Assembly (NCBI GenBank): GCA_024279945.1
Contig: JAJRRA010000091.1
Coordinates: forward strand, 1-64,000
Length of the DNA stretch: 64,000 nt
Source: Gammaproteobacteria bacterium
GTDB taxonomy: Bacteria > Pseudomonadota > Gammaproteobacteria > Xanthomonadales > SZUA-36
Reading direction: 5' to 3'
Shown here: in pieces, positions 1 to 7,223 of the stretch
Numbering within the stretch: position 1 is the stretch's first letter
Layout of the letters: the number at the start of each line of letters is the position of its first letter
The notes under the pieces: model-generated
Databases searched by the model: none
The model's input: only the letters and a program-made list of their open reading frames with translations
Told to the model about the DNA's origin: nothing
Translations under genes and position numbers: made by a program

Positions 1-84
1 ACAAATTCGCCGGGAGCGAATTTGAACGTCGCAGCGAAGCGCAGACGGCCCCGCAGGGGCGGAGGGCAGGATGCCCGGAGTAAC
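1..84. repeat. Structured intergenic repeat, variant A (three hairpins)
   Basis: Three consecutive stem-loops are visible: an AT-rich stem at 2-24 with a five-base loop, a CCC-GCA-GGG type hairpin at 48-60, and a five-base-pair hairpin at 64-76 with a GGA loop. The order and loop sequences match the 97-bp repeats at 312 and 8061, although the stem bases differ. The element starts at or before the window edge, so its left boundary is unknown. No gene is seen in 1-142. Confidence 0.5.
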
Positions 85-142
85 GCGCTCCCAGGGGAGT
101 GCAAAGAATTACGTATGATGCAGTAACGGAAAAACAAATTAT

Positions 143-235
143 GGAGAGGTGGCCGAGTGGCTGAAGGCGCTCCCCTGCTAAGGGAGTAAGGGTTTAAAAA
201 GCCCTTCGAGGGTTCGAATCCCTCCCTCTCCGCCA
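143..235 (+). tRNA. tRNA-Ser (anticodon GCT)
   Basis: The 7-bp acceptor stem pairs GGAGAGG (143-149) with CCTCTCC (225-231), followed by discriminator G at 232 and an encoded CCA at 233-235. The anticodon loop CTGCTAA places anticodon GCT at 177-179, which reads AGC/AGU serine codons. A long variable arm and a T-loop GGTTCGAATC are present, as expected of a class II tRNA. The 3' end is duplicated at 401-419 and the gene borders an accessory island, so it looks like an integration hotspot. Confidence 0.97.
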
Positions 236-246
236 GAAATACCAAG

Positions 247-267
247 CCCCGCTTTTGCGGGGTTTTG
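247..267 (+). terminator. Rho-independent terminator after tRNA-Ser
   Basis: A CCCCGC/GCGGGG stem with a TTTT loop (247-262) is followed by a T run. It lies 11 bases after the CCA end of the tRNA, which fits termination of the tRNA transcript. Confidence 0.85.
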
Positions 268-311
268 TATTTCTGATGCAGCGCCGGGGTTCGAACTCTC
301 GAGCCGCGGAA

Positions 312-408
312 CGTCGTACGAGGGTTTGACAAATTTGTCCGGAACAAATTTGGTCGCACCGCGTGCGCCCGCAGGGTGAAAACCAAGGATGGTTTTCAAC
401 AATCCCTC
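312..408. repeat. 97-bp structured repeat, copy 1
   Basis: This copy is about 94/97 identical to 8061-8157. It contains three hairpins: a 9-bp AT-rich stem (330-352, loop CCGGA), CCC-GCA-GGG (368-376), and an 8-bp stem (378-397, loop AGGA). Short ORFs reading through it are artefacts of the repeat. Here it ends directly in a duplicated piece of the tRNA-Ser 3' end. The intervening 268-311 contains a T-arm-like GGGGTTCGAA stretch and nothing else recognisable. Confidence 0.85.
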
Positions 409-428
409 CCTCTCCGCCACGCAGTCTG
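401..428 (+). other. Duplicated tRNA-Ser 3' end (att-like site)
   Basis: Bases 401-419 repeat exactly the last 19 bases of tRNA-Ser (217-235), including CCA. The following bases give CCGCCACGCAGTCTG (414-428), which recurs exactly at 4962-4976; its first ten bases recur again at 5858-5867. This is what an attachment-site scar of an element integrated at a tRNA 3' end looks like. No integrase gene is present in the window, so the integration role is inferred. Confidence 0.55.
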
Positions 429-488
429 ATCTCCAGTGGTAGTCTCCACTGGAGATTTTTTATATCTAAAGAAATCATAAAGATTAGG

Positions 489-2936
489 TTAACCAAAATA
501 TCCTGGGCCAGAGTTGGTTTCCTGGATGCCGTAGCCAATCGCTCGATAACCGCGTAGGCGTCTCTCGAACATGCGCGCAAGCATAGGTACATCACTGTCG
601 ACATAATCGTAGATGCGAACCTCGGTCTTGTCTGGATGGAGACGGTGGAGTCTGCCAGCGTATTGGATCAGTGTTCCTTTCCAAGACACAGGCAAGGTTA
701 GAAAAAGTGTGTCCAGTCGCGCATCGTCAAACCCTTCTCCAATATAGCGCCCAGTTGCAAGAACCAATCTCTCTTCGTCATCGGGGATAGATGCCAGCCG
801 ATTCAATTCTTCACGACGTTTTTTTGCGGTTTTACCGCCTTGCAGGATAATCAAGTTACGGGTGAAATTTTGGAATTGGCTGGCGAAGTAATTCAAGTGA
901 TCTTTGCGTTCCGTGAGCACGATCGGTGAACGGCCTTCCTCGAGTGCCTGCAGGACATCATTGAAGATCAGATGGTTTCTTTGCTCATCAGTGGCTAAAT
1001 GCCGATATATCTCTTGAATACGCAGGTTGTCGTCGATCTTTATTCCTGTCTGGCGGATGATCAAATTGTGGTTGAAGGTTAGCTTTGCCGCCTGATTTCG
1101 GGCGTCTATGGTGAAACGCACCGGACCCAATTGCATTTCAGTGATTGGGTGATGACCATCCCGGCGTTGTGGAGTAGCAGTCAAGCCGGTGATGAAGCGT
1201 GCTTTGACTTCGTTCAAAACACGTTCGAAAGACACTGCCGGCAAATGGTGACACTCATCCACGATAACGTGGCCATAGTTCGCAACCAGATCATTCACGT
1301 TCTCTTTGCGCACCAGACTCTGGATCATGGCCACATCAAGCCGGCCGTTCGGTTTGCGTTTGCCTCCTCCAATCCTTCCAATCTCCTTGGTTTCCAGCTC
1401 AAGAAATAGCGCAAGCTGCTCAACCCATTGATCCAGCAATGGTTGGCGGTGGACCAGGACCAGCGTGTTGTGTTGACGTTCGGCGATTAGCCAAGTGCCG
1501 ATGACGGTCTTACCGATACCCGGTGGCGCTACGAAAACACCAGTTTCATGTTTACACAATGCGCTGGCAGCCTGCTTTTGGGTGGCGGTGAGTTTGCCAC
1601 TGAATCGCACGTTGAGTACTTCACCGCTATTCCGCTGGTCGTCAATGACCAATTTGCTGCCGCAGTGATGGAGTAGCGCAACCAGTTCATCTTTGCACCC
1701 GCGTGGCAAAGCGATATGCCTGGAAAACTCCTCCGCACAGCTGATCACACGCGGCGTCAACGCTGTTGACAGACGCATGTTTTGTTTTTTGTAGAACTCC
1801 GGATTTTGGAAGGCCGCCAATCGCTTGATCTGATTCAACAAGGGTGATGGCAGATCGGTTTTGTCAACGAACAACCGTTGTGCGAGCACGGCATGTACTT
1901 TTTCAGGCGTTGGTTCTGTTATCCGTATTTTCTCAGAGTGTCTTGAAGGCAGGCGTTTCCACGGCGCTTCATCCTTTTCTTTCTCGTCTTTTGAACCAAA
2001 CCGAACGCCAACTACCTTCCCGCGCTGGCTTGCCTCGTCGGCAATGGATTTAACATTGGACGGCTCCATCCGCGTCAGAGATGCGAGATAGGTCCACTGG
2101 TTCGGGTGTGGCTGAAAATTCAAATCCAGGAAAACTGAGTTACCTGTTTGGCGTGGTTCATATTGCAGTGGCAGTGCTATGAGATTACCAAAGCCGCCAC
2201 GTGGCAAGGTATCCTGGTTGGGGAACAGGCGGTCATAGGAACTCATGTCCAGTTGATGATGGTGCGCCATAGTCTCTGTAATGAGATAGCAGCCCATGCG
2301 GCGGGCGATGACAGCGGGGACGGGTGACTCGAAGAAGAACCAGACATGGGCACCATTACCTGACCGTGAACGCTCTATTGCTGTTGGGACTCCGAGACCT
2401 TGGCAGGTTTCAACGAAGGCAGCCACATCATCAAGCCAGGATTCTTTGTCAAAATCAGCTGCCAGAAACCAACAGGTTTCATCTTTGAGCATGGGGTAGA
2501 CACCAATCGAATGCCGACCTTGAAGATGATCGAGAACAACTTTATCACCGAGCGGGAGGAAAGCCTGGTTTGGACACTCGCTGCACTTGACCCGGGGTTT
2601 TTCGCAGATGCCGCGTACCCATTCATTGCCGCAGGCTGGTGAATAACCTTTCCTACCGGTTTTTGAGCTTATCCAAAGTAATGGATAGACATCTTTCCGG
2701 CCGCGGAACAGTTTGCGAAATAATAAAATCTTGCCTTTCGGAGTAGTGGGTATATCGGCACTGGGTTGCACTGTCGAAGTGGAAGAGATCGAGATGGGCA
2801 ACGCTATGGCCGCAAGTTCTGCCCTGAGCGTAGCCAATCGTTCCCGGCCTTGTTGTTGTTCTTGCTCGAGAGTGGCGAGGTTTGTTTCCTCACGAGCGAT
2901 CGCTTGTCGCAGTGATTGCTCCCTCGTCAGTTCCAT
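489..2936 (-). CDS. TOTE-type archaeo-eukaryotic primase fused to SF2 helicase
   Basis: The product is about 815 residues. A short coiled coil (about 5-45) is followed by a primase-like region with four conserved cysteines, an AADFD metal motif and a later SGNGAHVW segment. These are the DxD and sxH motifs of AEP primases in TOTE conflict systems. The C-terminal half is a superfamily 2 helicase: Walker A PPGIGKT, DECHH box, GLTATP and QYAGRLHR motif VI. The start chosen is the ATG at 2936, because it overlaps the stop of the upstream AbiEii gene by 10 bases (translational coupling); the reading frame stays open to 3086. Such proteins are associated with anti-invader conflict systems. Placement behind an AbiE toxin-antitoxin in a tRNA-adjacent island supports a defence role, but the mechanism here is inferred. 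Confidence 0.88.
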   Translation of the reverse strand: MELTREQSLRQAIAREETNLATLEQEQQQGRERLATLRAELAAIALPISISSTSTVQPSADIPTTPKGKILLFRKLFRGRKDVYPLLWISSKTGRKGYSPACGNEWVRGICEKPRVKCSECPNQAFLPLGDKVVLDHLQGRHSIGVYPMLKDETCWFLAADFDKESWLDDVAAFVETCQGLGVPTAIERSRSGNGAHVWFFFESPVPAVIARRMGCYLITETMAHHHQLDMSSYDRLFPNQDTLPRGGFGNLIALPLQYEPRQTGNSVFLDLNFQPHPNQWTYLASLTRMEPSNVKSIADEASQRGKVVGVRFGSKDEKEKDEAPWKRLPSRHSEKIRITEPTPEKVHAVLAQRLFVDKTDLPSPLLNQIKRLAAFQNPEFYKKQNMRLSTALTPRVISCAEEFSRHIALPRGCKDELVALLHHCGSKLVIDDQRNSGEVLNVRFSGKLTATQKQAASALCKHETGVFVAPPGIGKTVIGTWLIAERQHNTLVLVHRQPLLDQWVEQLALFLELETKEIGRIGGGKRKPNGRLDVAMIQSLVRKENVNDLVANYGHVIVDECHHLPAVSFERVLNEVKARFITGLTATPQRRDGHHPITEMQLGPVRFTIDARNQAAKLTFNHNLIIRQTGIKIDDNLRIQEIYRHLATDEQRNHLIFNDVLQALEEGRSPIVLTERKDHLNYFASQFQNFTRNLIILQGGKTAKKRREELNRLASIPDDEERLVLATGRYIGEGFDDARLDTLFLTLPVSWKGTLIQYAGRLHRLHPDKTEVRIYDYVDSDVPMLARMFERRLRGYRAIGYGIQETNSGPGYFG

Positions 2937-3844
2937 GGGCCACCAGGTTCCCAATTTGCCCTGAATTTTTTGTCTCGGATTAATGCCTGTGTGGGTGGCA
3001 AAAGGAAAGCCTCCAGGGAAAGGCAGATATTTTTCAATGTGGGAGGAGTGGTAGTAAGTATTCCCTTGCGCACGAAAGCGTCCCACTGTGTATTCTTCTG
3101 CGCATCTTCATAGAACTCGGGACTGAGTCCGAGTGGTACATGTTCTGGTAAGAATGTGTGACGGCGTGAAAAGGTGTTACCGATCGCCTTCGACAATGTC
3201 AAGCCGTTGAAATCGAACTCGCTTGAGATGATCCAAAGGTCGTAAAAGTCTTTCATTCGACTATTAGCCATGCCAAGGGAGACCAACGCCTGAAATTTCT
3301 CCGCCACTACGGTTTCACGAGGGTATGCCTTTAAGTTCGGTGCCGGGTTGTCCAGCAGGGTGGGGTATCTGATACTTCTCGGGGCGGGTGTCACGGCATC
3401 CCCAAATCCGATGTCGGCCTGAATCGGTATTCTGGCACCGGCCAGGTTACCGAATAGTTTCACCCGTATGCCACCGTATTCTGTGTTATCGCGGATTACG
3501 TTGACTTGTATGCTATCTGCTATCAGCTTCAACCCATCATCCTCGACTGGAATCTCACGGAGGTCACAAAAGACAGTTCTCAGGCCTGTTTCACTGCTGT
3601 CGCCGAAGCCCAGAAAGTCCACATCACGTGTAGGGCGGTGGGATTGGTCACCCCACAGCACAAATAGCATTGCGCCCTTGAGGATAAAAAGATCTCGGTA
3701 TTCGGACTTGCCGAGGCGGTACAAAAGCCTTTCCAACCCATACTGAGTCAGAATCAACTGGAAATCCTCCCCCCGCTTGCGTGCCAGGTTCAGTAAGCTG
3801 TCACGCACTGATACAGCTATGTCTTGTCCACCTCTGTCATTCAC
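2927..3844 (-). CDS. abiEii: AbiEii-family nucleotidyltransferase toxin (305 aa)
   Basis: This is a DNA polymerase beta-like nucleotidyltransferase of the AbiEii/MenT type. The family inhibits growth by modifying tRNA 3' ends with nucleotides, which is family knowledge and not shown here. Visible motifs are FILKGAMLF, then RPTRDVDFLG carrying the metal-binding Asp pair, and a later RMKDFYDLW motif. The start chosen is GTG at 3844, which gives a GTGA overlap with the antitoxin stop; an open frame continues upstream to 4003 inside abiEi and is not used. It is the middle gene of an AbiEi-AbiEii-TOTE operon whose genes all overlap. Confidence 0.88.
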   Translation of the reverse strand: MNDRGGQDIAVSVRDSLLNLARKRGEDFQLILTQYGLERLLYRLGKSEYRDLFILKGAMLFVLWGDQSHRPTRDVDFLGFGDSSETGLRTVFCDLREIPVEDDGLKLIADSIQVNVIRDNTEYGGIRVKLFGNLAGARIPIQADIGFGDAVTPAPRSIRYPTLLDNPAPNLKAYPRETVVAEKFQALVSLGMANSRMKDFYDLWIISSEFDFNGLTLSKAIGNTFSRRHTFLPEHVPLGLSPEFYEDAQKNTQWDAFVRKGILTTTPPTLKNICLSLEAFLLPPTQALIRDKKFRANWEPGGPWN

Positions 3845-4452
3845 AGTGCGAGGGACTCCAGATAGGGGCGCATGACATTCTGGACACGGCAAATTTTGGC
3901 ATAATGCCAAAGATCGTCCACGGTGCAGCGCCGTGATCGCAGGCATTCCCGTAGAGACTCGATAGCAACATCCAGACCGATTTTGTTTCGGTATTTGAAA
4001 CAATCCGCCACGGTCTTTGCAGGGGAAAACACACGGATGGGAACACCTTCGATTTGGTGATCTTCAACGCCAGCTTCGAGTGTGGCCTGGGAAAATCGTA
4101 CGATACGCAGTGGTGGGTAATCCATGCGTGGCTTCCAGGCCTTTTCGCCGATGGCCAGCCAGACTTCAAACGGTGCCTGGGTCGTGATGTCGTGATACTG
4201 CAGGGCAGATAGCAGGCAAACCACGCCCTTGGGAACACGTTTACAAGCTTCTGCCAGAGAGTGGTGTTCTGTGATCTCGCTGTTAGGGAGGACATAGAGT
4301 CCTCGGGCAATACGCTGTAGTTTACCGGCAGCGCAGAGGCGGCTGAGGTGTGTTCGGGGGATGCCATGAGAGTTCAGATCCCGCGTACGCAGGATACCCA
4401 TTTTCTTGGCCAGTTCGAGGATCCTGGCTGTTTGTGTGGTTTGTGTAACCAT
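3841..4452 (-). CDS. abiEi: AbiEi-family antitoxin and transcriptional regulator
   Basis: The protein (203 aa from the ATG at 4452) has an N-terminal winged helix typical of AbiEi antitoxins. A conserved segment, IARGLYVLP, lies early, and the C-terminal AbiEi domain contains SPAKTVADCF. AbiEi proteins neutralise AbiEii and repress their own promoter by binding inverted repeats. An inverted repeat of the right kind lies just upstream (4464-4511). A longer frame to 4518 runs through that operator, so the internal ATG before VTQTTQ is preferred. Confidence 0.87.
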   Translation of the reverse strand: MVTQTTQTARILELAKKMGILRTRDLNSHGIPRTHLSRLCAAGKLQRIARGLYVLPNSEITEHHSLAEACKRVPKGVVCLLSALQYHDITTQAPFEVWLAIGEKAWKPRMDYPPLRIVRFSQATLEAGVEDHQIEGVPIRVFSPAKTVADCFKYRNKIGLDVAIESLRECLRSRRCTVDDLWHYAKICRVQNVMRPYLESLAL

Positions 4453-4463
4453 AATAAGCAGTA

Positions 4464-4511
4464 TGTTACAAAACATAGGGGTATATTTACAACTCCCTAT
4501 GTTTGGCAACA
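4464..4511. promoter_or_regulatory. Candidate AbiEi operator (17-bp inverted repeat)
   Basis: The arms 4464-4480 and 4495-4511 pair with two mismatches; the perfect core is AACATAGGG (4472-4480) against CCCTATGTT (4495-4503). It lies 12 bases upstream of the abiEi start. AbiEi antitoxins are known to autoregulate by binding promoter inverted repeats, so this is the natural operator candidate. Confidence 0.65.
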
Positions 4512-4896
4512 TAAACAAAAATATATAGCTGAGAGGGATCGTAAGCGTTTAAAGCCAGTAAATAAAACCGAAGTGATTCCACTCATTTTTGACTCAATTT
4601 ACCCAATTCTACCCACCTGTCTCTTTTAGCGAATTCATAGGTTCGGTTTTGTGAAAAAACAATTGGAACAAGGTGTTACATGCAAGGAGTTCCGCGCGTG
4701 TGTAGTAATTTGACATGGGGCACCTCCCAGAATAATTGGTTGCACGATTCAATTACTCCGTCCAGGAATCCTGGAGTTCCCTGTTATTCCCTGATACGGA
4801 ATAATCAATACATGACATGGGGTACGTCATTCGTATGAATCTATTATGAATTATTGTCTGTGAGGGTTGAAGTTGAGCCGGGAATGACAGAAAAAT
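4512..4896. other. Intergenic stretch without recognisable gene
   Basis: No convincing coding region, RNA gene or repeat was found here. Short open frames lack family features. The segment leads into the 75-bp repeat that begins at 4897. Confidence 0.5.
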
Positions 4897-4971
4897 CCCT
4901 GTATTTTCCCAGGAAAACAGGGAAATCAGGACGGAGACGGGTTCGCAGCAGACTGTACCCACCGCCACGCA
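4897..4971. repeat. 75-bp direct repeat, left copy (flanks higBA)
   Basis: It matches 5793-5867 at about 65 of 75 positions without gaps. It begins with a hairpin (CCCTG plus TTTTCC arms with a two-base bulge) and ends in ACCGCCACGCA. The end resembles the tRNA-Ser terminus duplicated at 414-428; CCGCCACGCAGTCTG is exact at 4962-4976. The two copies bracket the first HigBA module. Confidence 0.7.
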
Positions 4972-5008
4972 GTCTGGGTGTATACCGGTCACATGGTTTA
5001 CACCTTAT

Positions 5009-5038
5009 TCCGGACACATAGTTAACACTTTGTCCGGA
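5009..5038. repeat. Inverted repeat TCCGGACA/TGTCCGGA, possible IS-end remnant
   Basis: The arms 5009-5016 and 5031-5038 are perfect complements around GTTAAC-containing sequence. Similar sequence occurs near ends of some insertion sequences, but no transposase is nearby. The identity is uncertain. Confidence 0.3.
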
Positions 5039-5048
5039 CCGAAAGGAT

Positions 5049-5076
5049 CAAGGGCCGGCTCAACCCGGCCCTTTTC
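5049..5076 (+). terminator. Orphan Rho-independent terminator
   Basis: An eight-base-pair stem AGGGCCGG/CCGGCCCT (5051-5072) with a six-base loop is followed by TTTTCT. No complete plus-strand gene precedes it, so it may be left from a lost gene. Confidence 0.65.
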
Positions 5077-5173
5077 TATTACACACCTACAACAATGAGA
5101 GTTTTTTGCCGACAGATACTTGATTGCTGGTCATAGATAATGTGGCTACGTTAATTTATATGATGACTGGATG

Positions 5174-5192
5174 ATTATCGAGTTCCGATAAT
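5174..5192. promoter_or_regulatory. HigA operator candidate, first higBA
   Basis: A perfect 7-bp inverted repeat, ATTATCG-AGTTC-CGATAAT, ends 8 bases before the higB start. The same palindrome, at the same distance, stands before the second higB at 58918-58936. Conservation of both sequence and spacing strongly suggests the HigA/HigBA autorepression site. Confidence 0.75.
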
Positions 5193-5200
5193 ATGGTAAT

Positions 5201-5491
5201 ATGATTGAAACCTTTGGGAATATTCTGGCGGAGGATCTGTTTGACGACAGGCGTACGAAAGCCACGAGATCGTTTCCACCAGAGCTTCGCAGGGCCGGCA
5301 GGCGAAAATTGCTTTATTTACATGATGCAGGTGATTTGAAAGATTTAAGAGTGCCACCCGGTAACCGTTTGCAACGTCTCAAGGGTAGCTGGAAAGATTT
5401 CCACTCTATTCGGATAAATGATCAATGGAGAGTAGTGTTTCGTTGGCTAGGCGGCAGTGCCTTCGAAGTAAAGGTAATCGACTATCATTGA
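5201..5491 (+). CDS. higB: HigB-type RelE-superfamily toxin
   Basis: This 96-residue protein is a plasmid-maintenance killer/HigB family toxin; the family cleaves mRNA on the ribosome. The characteristic core is visible: LHDAGDLKDLRVPPGNRL, then SIRINDQWRVVF, with a C-terminal IDYH. The gene comes before its antitoxin (14-bp gap), which is the usual HigBA order. About three quarters of its residues match the second HigB at 58619-58909. Flanking 75-bp repeats suggest it moved as a unit. Confidence 0.92.
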   Translation: MIETFGNILAEDLFDDRRTKATRSFPPELRRAGRRKLLYLHDAGDLKDLRVPPGNRLQRLKGSWKDFHSIRINDQWRVVFRWLGGSAFEVKVIDYH

Positions 5492-5505
5492 CTGAGGCAG
5501 TAGCA

Positions 5506-5775
5506 ATGGCAAGACAACCAAAAAATCCGTTTCACCCTGGTGAGATATTACTTGAGGAGTTTCTTGATCCAAAGGGTGTCACCCAGGCGGCTTTTGCTGA
5601 GAAGATCGGCTGGACAAGGTCTCGACTGAACGAACTCATCAAGGGAAAACGAGGCATAACTGCGGTAGCAGCCCTTGACCTTGCCGAGGCATTGGGTACG
5701 TCGCCGAAGCTGTGGATGAATCTGCAGGCTACTTATGATCTGGATAAAGCGGCAAGCACCAGGCGTGTTGCTTGA
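5506..5775 (+). CDS. higA: HigA antitoxin, HTH XRE family
   Basis: This 89-residue protein has an HTH_3 domain and the typical opening NPFHPGEIL. The recognition helix region reads TRSRLNELIKGKRGI, followed by the HigA signature SPKLWMNLQ. The start chosen is the ATG at 5506, because the second copy (58604) starts identically; the frame is open upstream into higB. It is expected to bind HigB and repress from the palindrome at 5174-5192. Confidence 0.93.
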   Translation: MARQPKNPFHPGEILLEEFLDPKGVTQAAFAEKIGWTRSRLNELIKGKRGITAVAALDLAEALGTSPKLWMNLQATYDLDKAASTRRVA

Positions 5776-5792
5776 GACATTTAAAAAATATA

Positions 5793-5867
5793 CCCCGTAT
5801 TTTCCCAAGATAACAGGGAGTTCACGGTGGAGACGGGTTCGCAGCAGACTGCAACCACCGCCACGCA
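5793..5867. repeat. 75-bp direct repeat, right copy
   Basis: This is the partner of 4897-4971 (about 65/75 identical). The shared core around GAGACGGGTTCGCAGCAGACT is nearly invariant. It contains GGTTCGCA and ends CACCGCCACGCA, resembling a degenerate tRNA T-arm and 3' terminus. It starts 18 bases after the higA stop. Confidence 0.7.
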
Positions 5868-5893
5868 AGTCCGGCCGTGGGATCAAGTTCAAC

Positions 5894-6952
5894 TCAGCTC
5901 AAACCGTACCACGTACCACGCCCGGCTCCATGCTGGGCCAAGTGGCCGGCGCGTACAAGCGCTTTGAAATGATCCTTAATCGTGTTGCGGTTTGCTTTGG
6001 TGACTTTTACTGTCTCCGCCACGGTCGCACGTCCCCGCTGACGGCACAGTTCCAGTATTTGCACCGAGAGTTCAGGCAGATCACCTAAAATCAGGCGCTC
6101 TTGCTCGATCTTCTTCTCTAGACGTGCTTTCTGTTGCTGCAATGATTTCAGGAAAAATGTCACCCAAGGTTGCCAGTCGGGCACCGCCGTGCGAACGGTC
6201 TGTTGTGTTTTACGCAGTGCAAGGTAATAAGCATTCTTACTTTGCTCGATGACACTTTCAAGTGAGCTAAAAGGTACATACGCATAGCCTGAGCGCAATA
6301 ATAAAAGGGTCGTCAGTATGCGAGATAAGCGCCCGTTGCCATCCTGGAACGGGTGAATCCCCAGAAACATCACAATGAAAAGGGCGATGTTGATCAGTGG
6401 ATGTAAATCACCGCTTTCAAGATTGCCTTGCGTTGTTTCCACCAATGCTGCCATCAAGCGTGGTGTTTCGAATGGCGTAGCCGTCTCAAAGACGATTCCG
6501 ATGCTTTCACCACCCGGCCCGAAAGCTTCGACATGGTTGTCGTGAGTCTTGTATTTACCTCGATGCCGTTCGTCTTTCGAAGAATACTGCAGCAGATCGC
6601 GGTGCAACTGTTTGATGTGGTTTTCCGTGAGCATAATGTCCTTCCAATGCGCAAATATGGTTTCCATCACATCGGCGTAACCTGCGACTTCCTCTTCATC
6701 ACGAGAGGTGAAAGACTTCACGTCCAAACCGGCGAGCAAGCGTTTAACTTCTGCGTCATCCAGGTTTGAGCCCTCGATTCGCGTTGATGAGCCTATGCTT
6801 TCGATCGTTGCAACCCGGCGCAACGCCGTAAGGCGATCAGGTGAAATCCGTCCGATTGCGGTCCATGCGACTTTGAATTCGTCGATCTCAGCGATCAGCT
6901 TGAGAATTTCGGGTGTGATTATTAACGTGTCTGTACAGATGTCACCACCCAT
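5894..6952 (-). CDS. Fic family protein with winged-helix C-terminus
   Basis: This 352-residue protein contains the Fic core HPFQDGNGRLSR (about 200-211), which in this family transfers AMP (or a related group) to hydroxyl side chains. An N-terminal SSTRIEG near residue 60 fits the [S/T]xxxE[G/N] inhibitory motif, so this is probably a class II, self-inhibited Fic. The last 60 residues form a winged helix (ATVAETVKVTKANRNTI), suggesting DNA binding and autoregulation. A strong ribosome site, GGAGGTG, precedes the ATG at 6952. The target is unknown. Confidence 0.9.
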   Translation of the reverse strand: MGGDICTDTLIITPEILKLIAEIDEFKVAWTAIGRISPDRLTALRRVATIESIGSSTRIEGSNLDDAEVKRLLAGLDVKSFTSRDEEEVAGYADVMETIFAHWKDIMLTENHIKQLHRDLLQYSSKDERHRGKYKTHDNHVEAFGPGGESIGIVFETATPFETPRLMAALVETTQGNLESGDLHPLINIALFIVMFLGIHPFQDGNGRLSRILTTLLLLRSGYAYVPFSSLESVIEQSKNAYYLALRKTQQTVRTAVPDWQPWVTFFLKSLQQQKARLEKKIEQERLILGDLPELSVQILELCRQRGRATVAETVKVTKANRNTIKDHFKALVRAGHLAQHGAGRGTWYGLS

Positions 6953-7159
6953 TTACACCTCCGTTTACATCCAATTGAATGATGACATGACTACATCCAT
7001 TTGTCCATCCATTTCCACCCGTTTTTGTCTTGTACATGCACATATAGCGTCTCGGCCTTCAAAGAACAAGCCGTATACCTCAGGTAAGGGGATACTGATC
7101 AGTATCTTTCGGCGATCGCCGTTCGACGGATTTATAAAAGTATAATATGCCAAGTGAAA

Positions 7160-7207
7160 TAGTATATACTATAGTGTATAAATATATTGAATTAAATAAT
7201 ACACTAT
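7160..7207. promoter_or_regulatory. AT-rich palindromic promoter region before the GIY-YIG gene
   Basis: A perfect 12-bp palindrome TAGTATATACTA (7160-7171) abuts an inverted repeat ATAGTGTAT (7171-7179) / ATACACTAT (7199-7207). Nested symmetry immediately upstream of the start is typical of an operator, but no dedicated regulator is adjacent. The rest of 6953-7223 shows no gene I can support. Confidence 0.45.
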
Positions 7208-7223
7208 TTTTGGAATGGTAATC

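Noticed and set aside
178-604. Minus-strand short ORFs over the tRNA-Ser and 97-bp repeat
   Set aside because: They are translations of tRNA and repeat sequence; the same peptide reappears at 7876-8151 only because the repeat does.
2937-3086. N-terminal extension of the TOTE protein
   Set aside because: It overlaps abiEii in another frame and shows no family resemblance; the ATG at 2936 gives a normal coupled start.
4753-4992. 79-residue minus-strand ORF
   Set aside because: Most of it is the 75-bp repeat and AT-rich intergenic DNA; no family features or ribosome site.
4897-5867. 75-bp repeats as integron attC sites
   Set aside because: No RYYYAAC/GTTRRRY core sites and no integron integrase; the tRNA-end resemblance fits better.
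6965-7153. 62-residue minus-strand ORF upstream of fic
   Set aside because: Composition is not clearly coding and there is no convincing ribosome site; kept open but unsupported.
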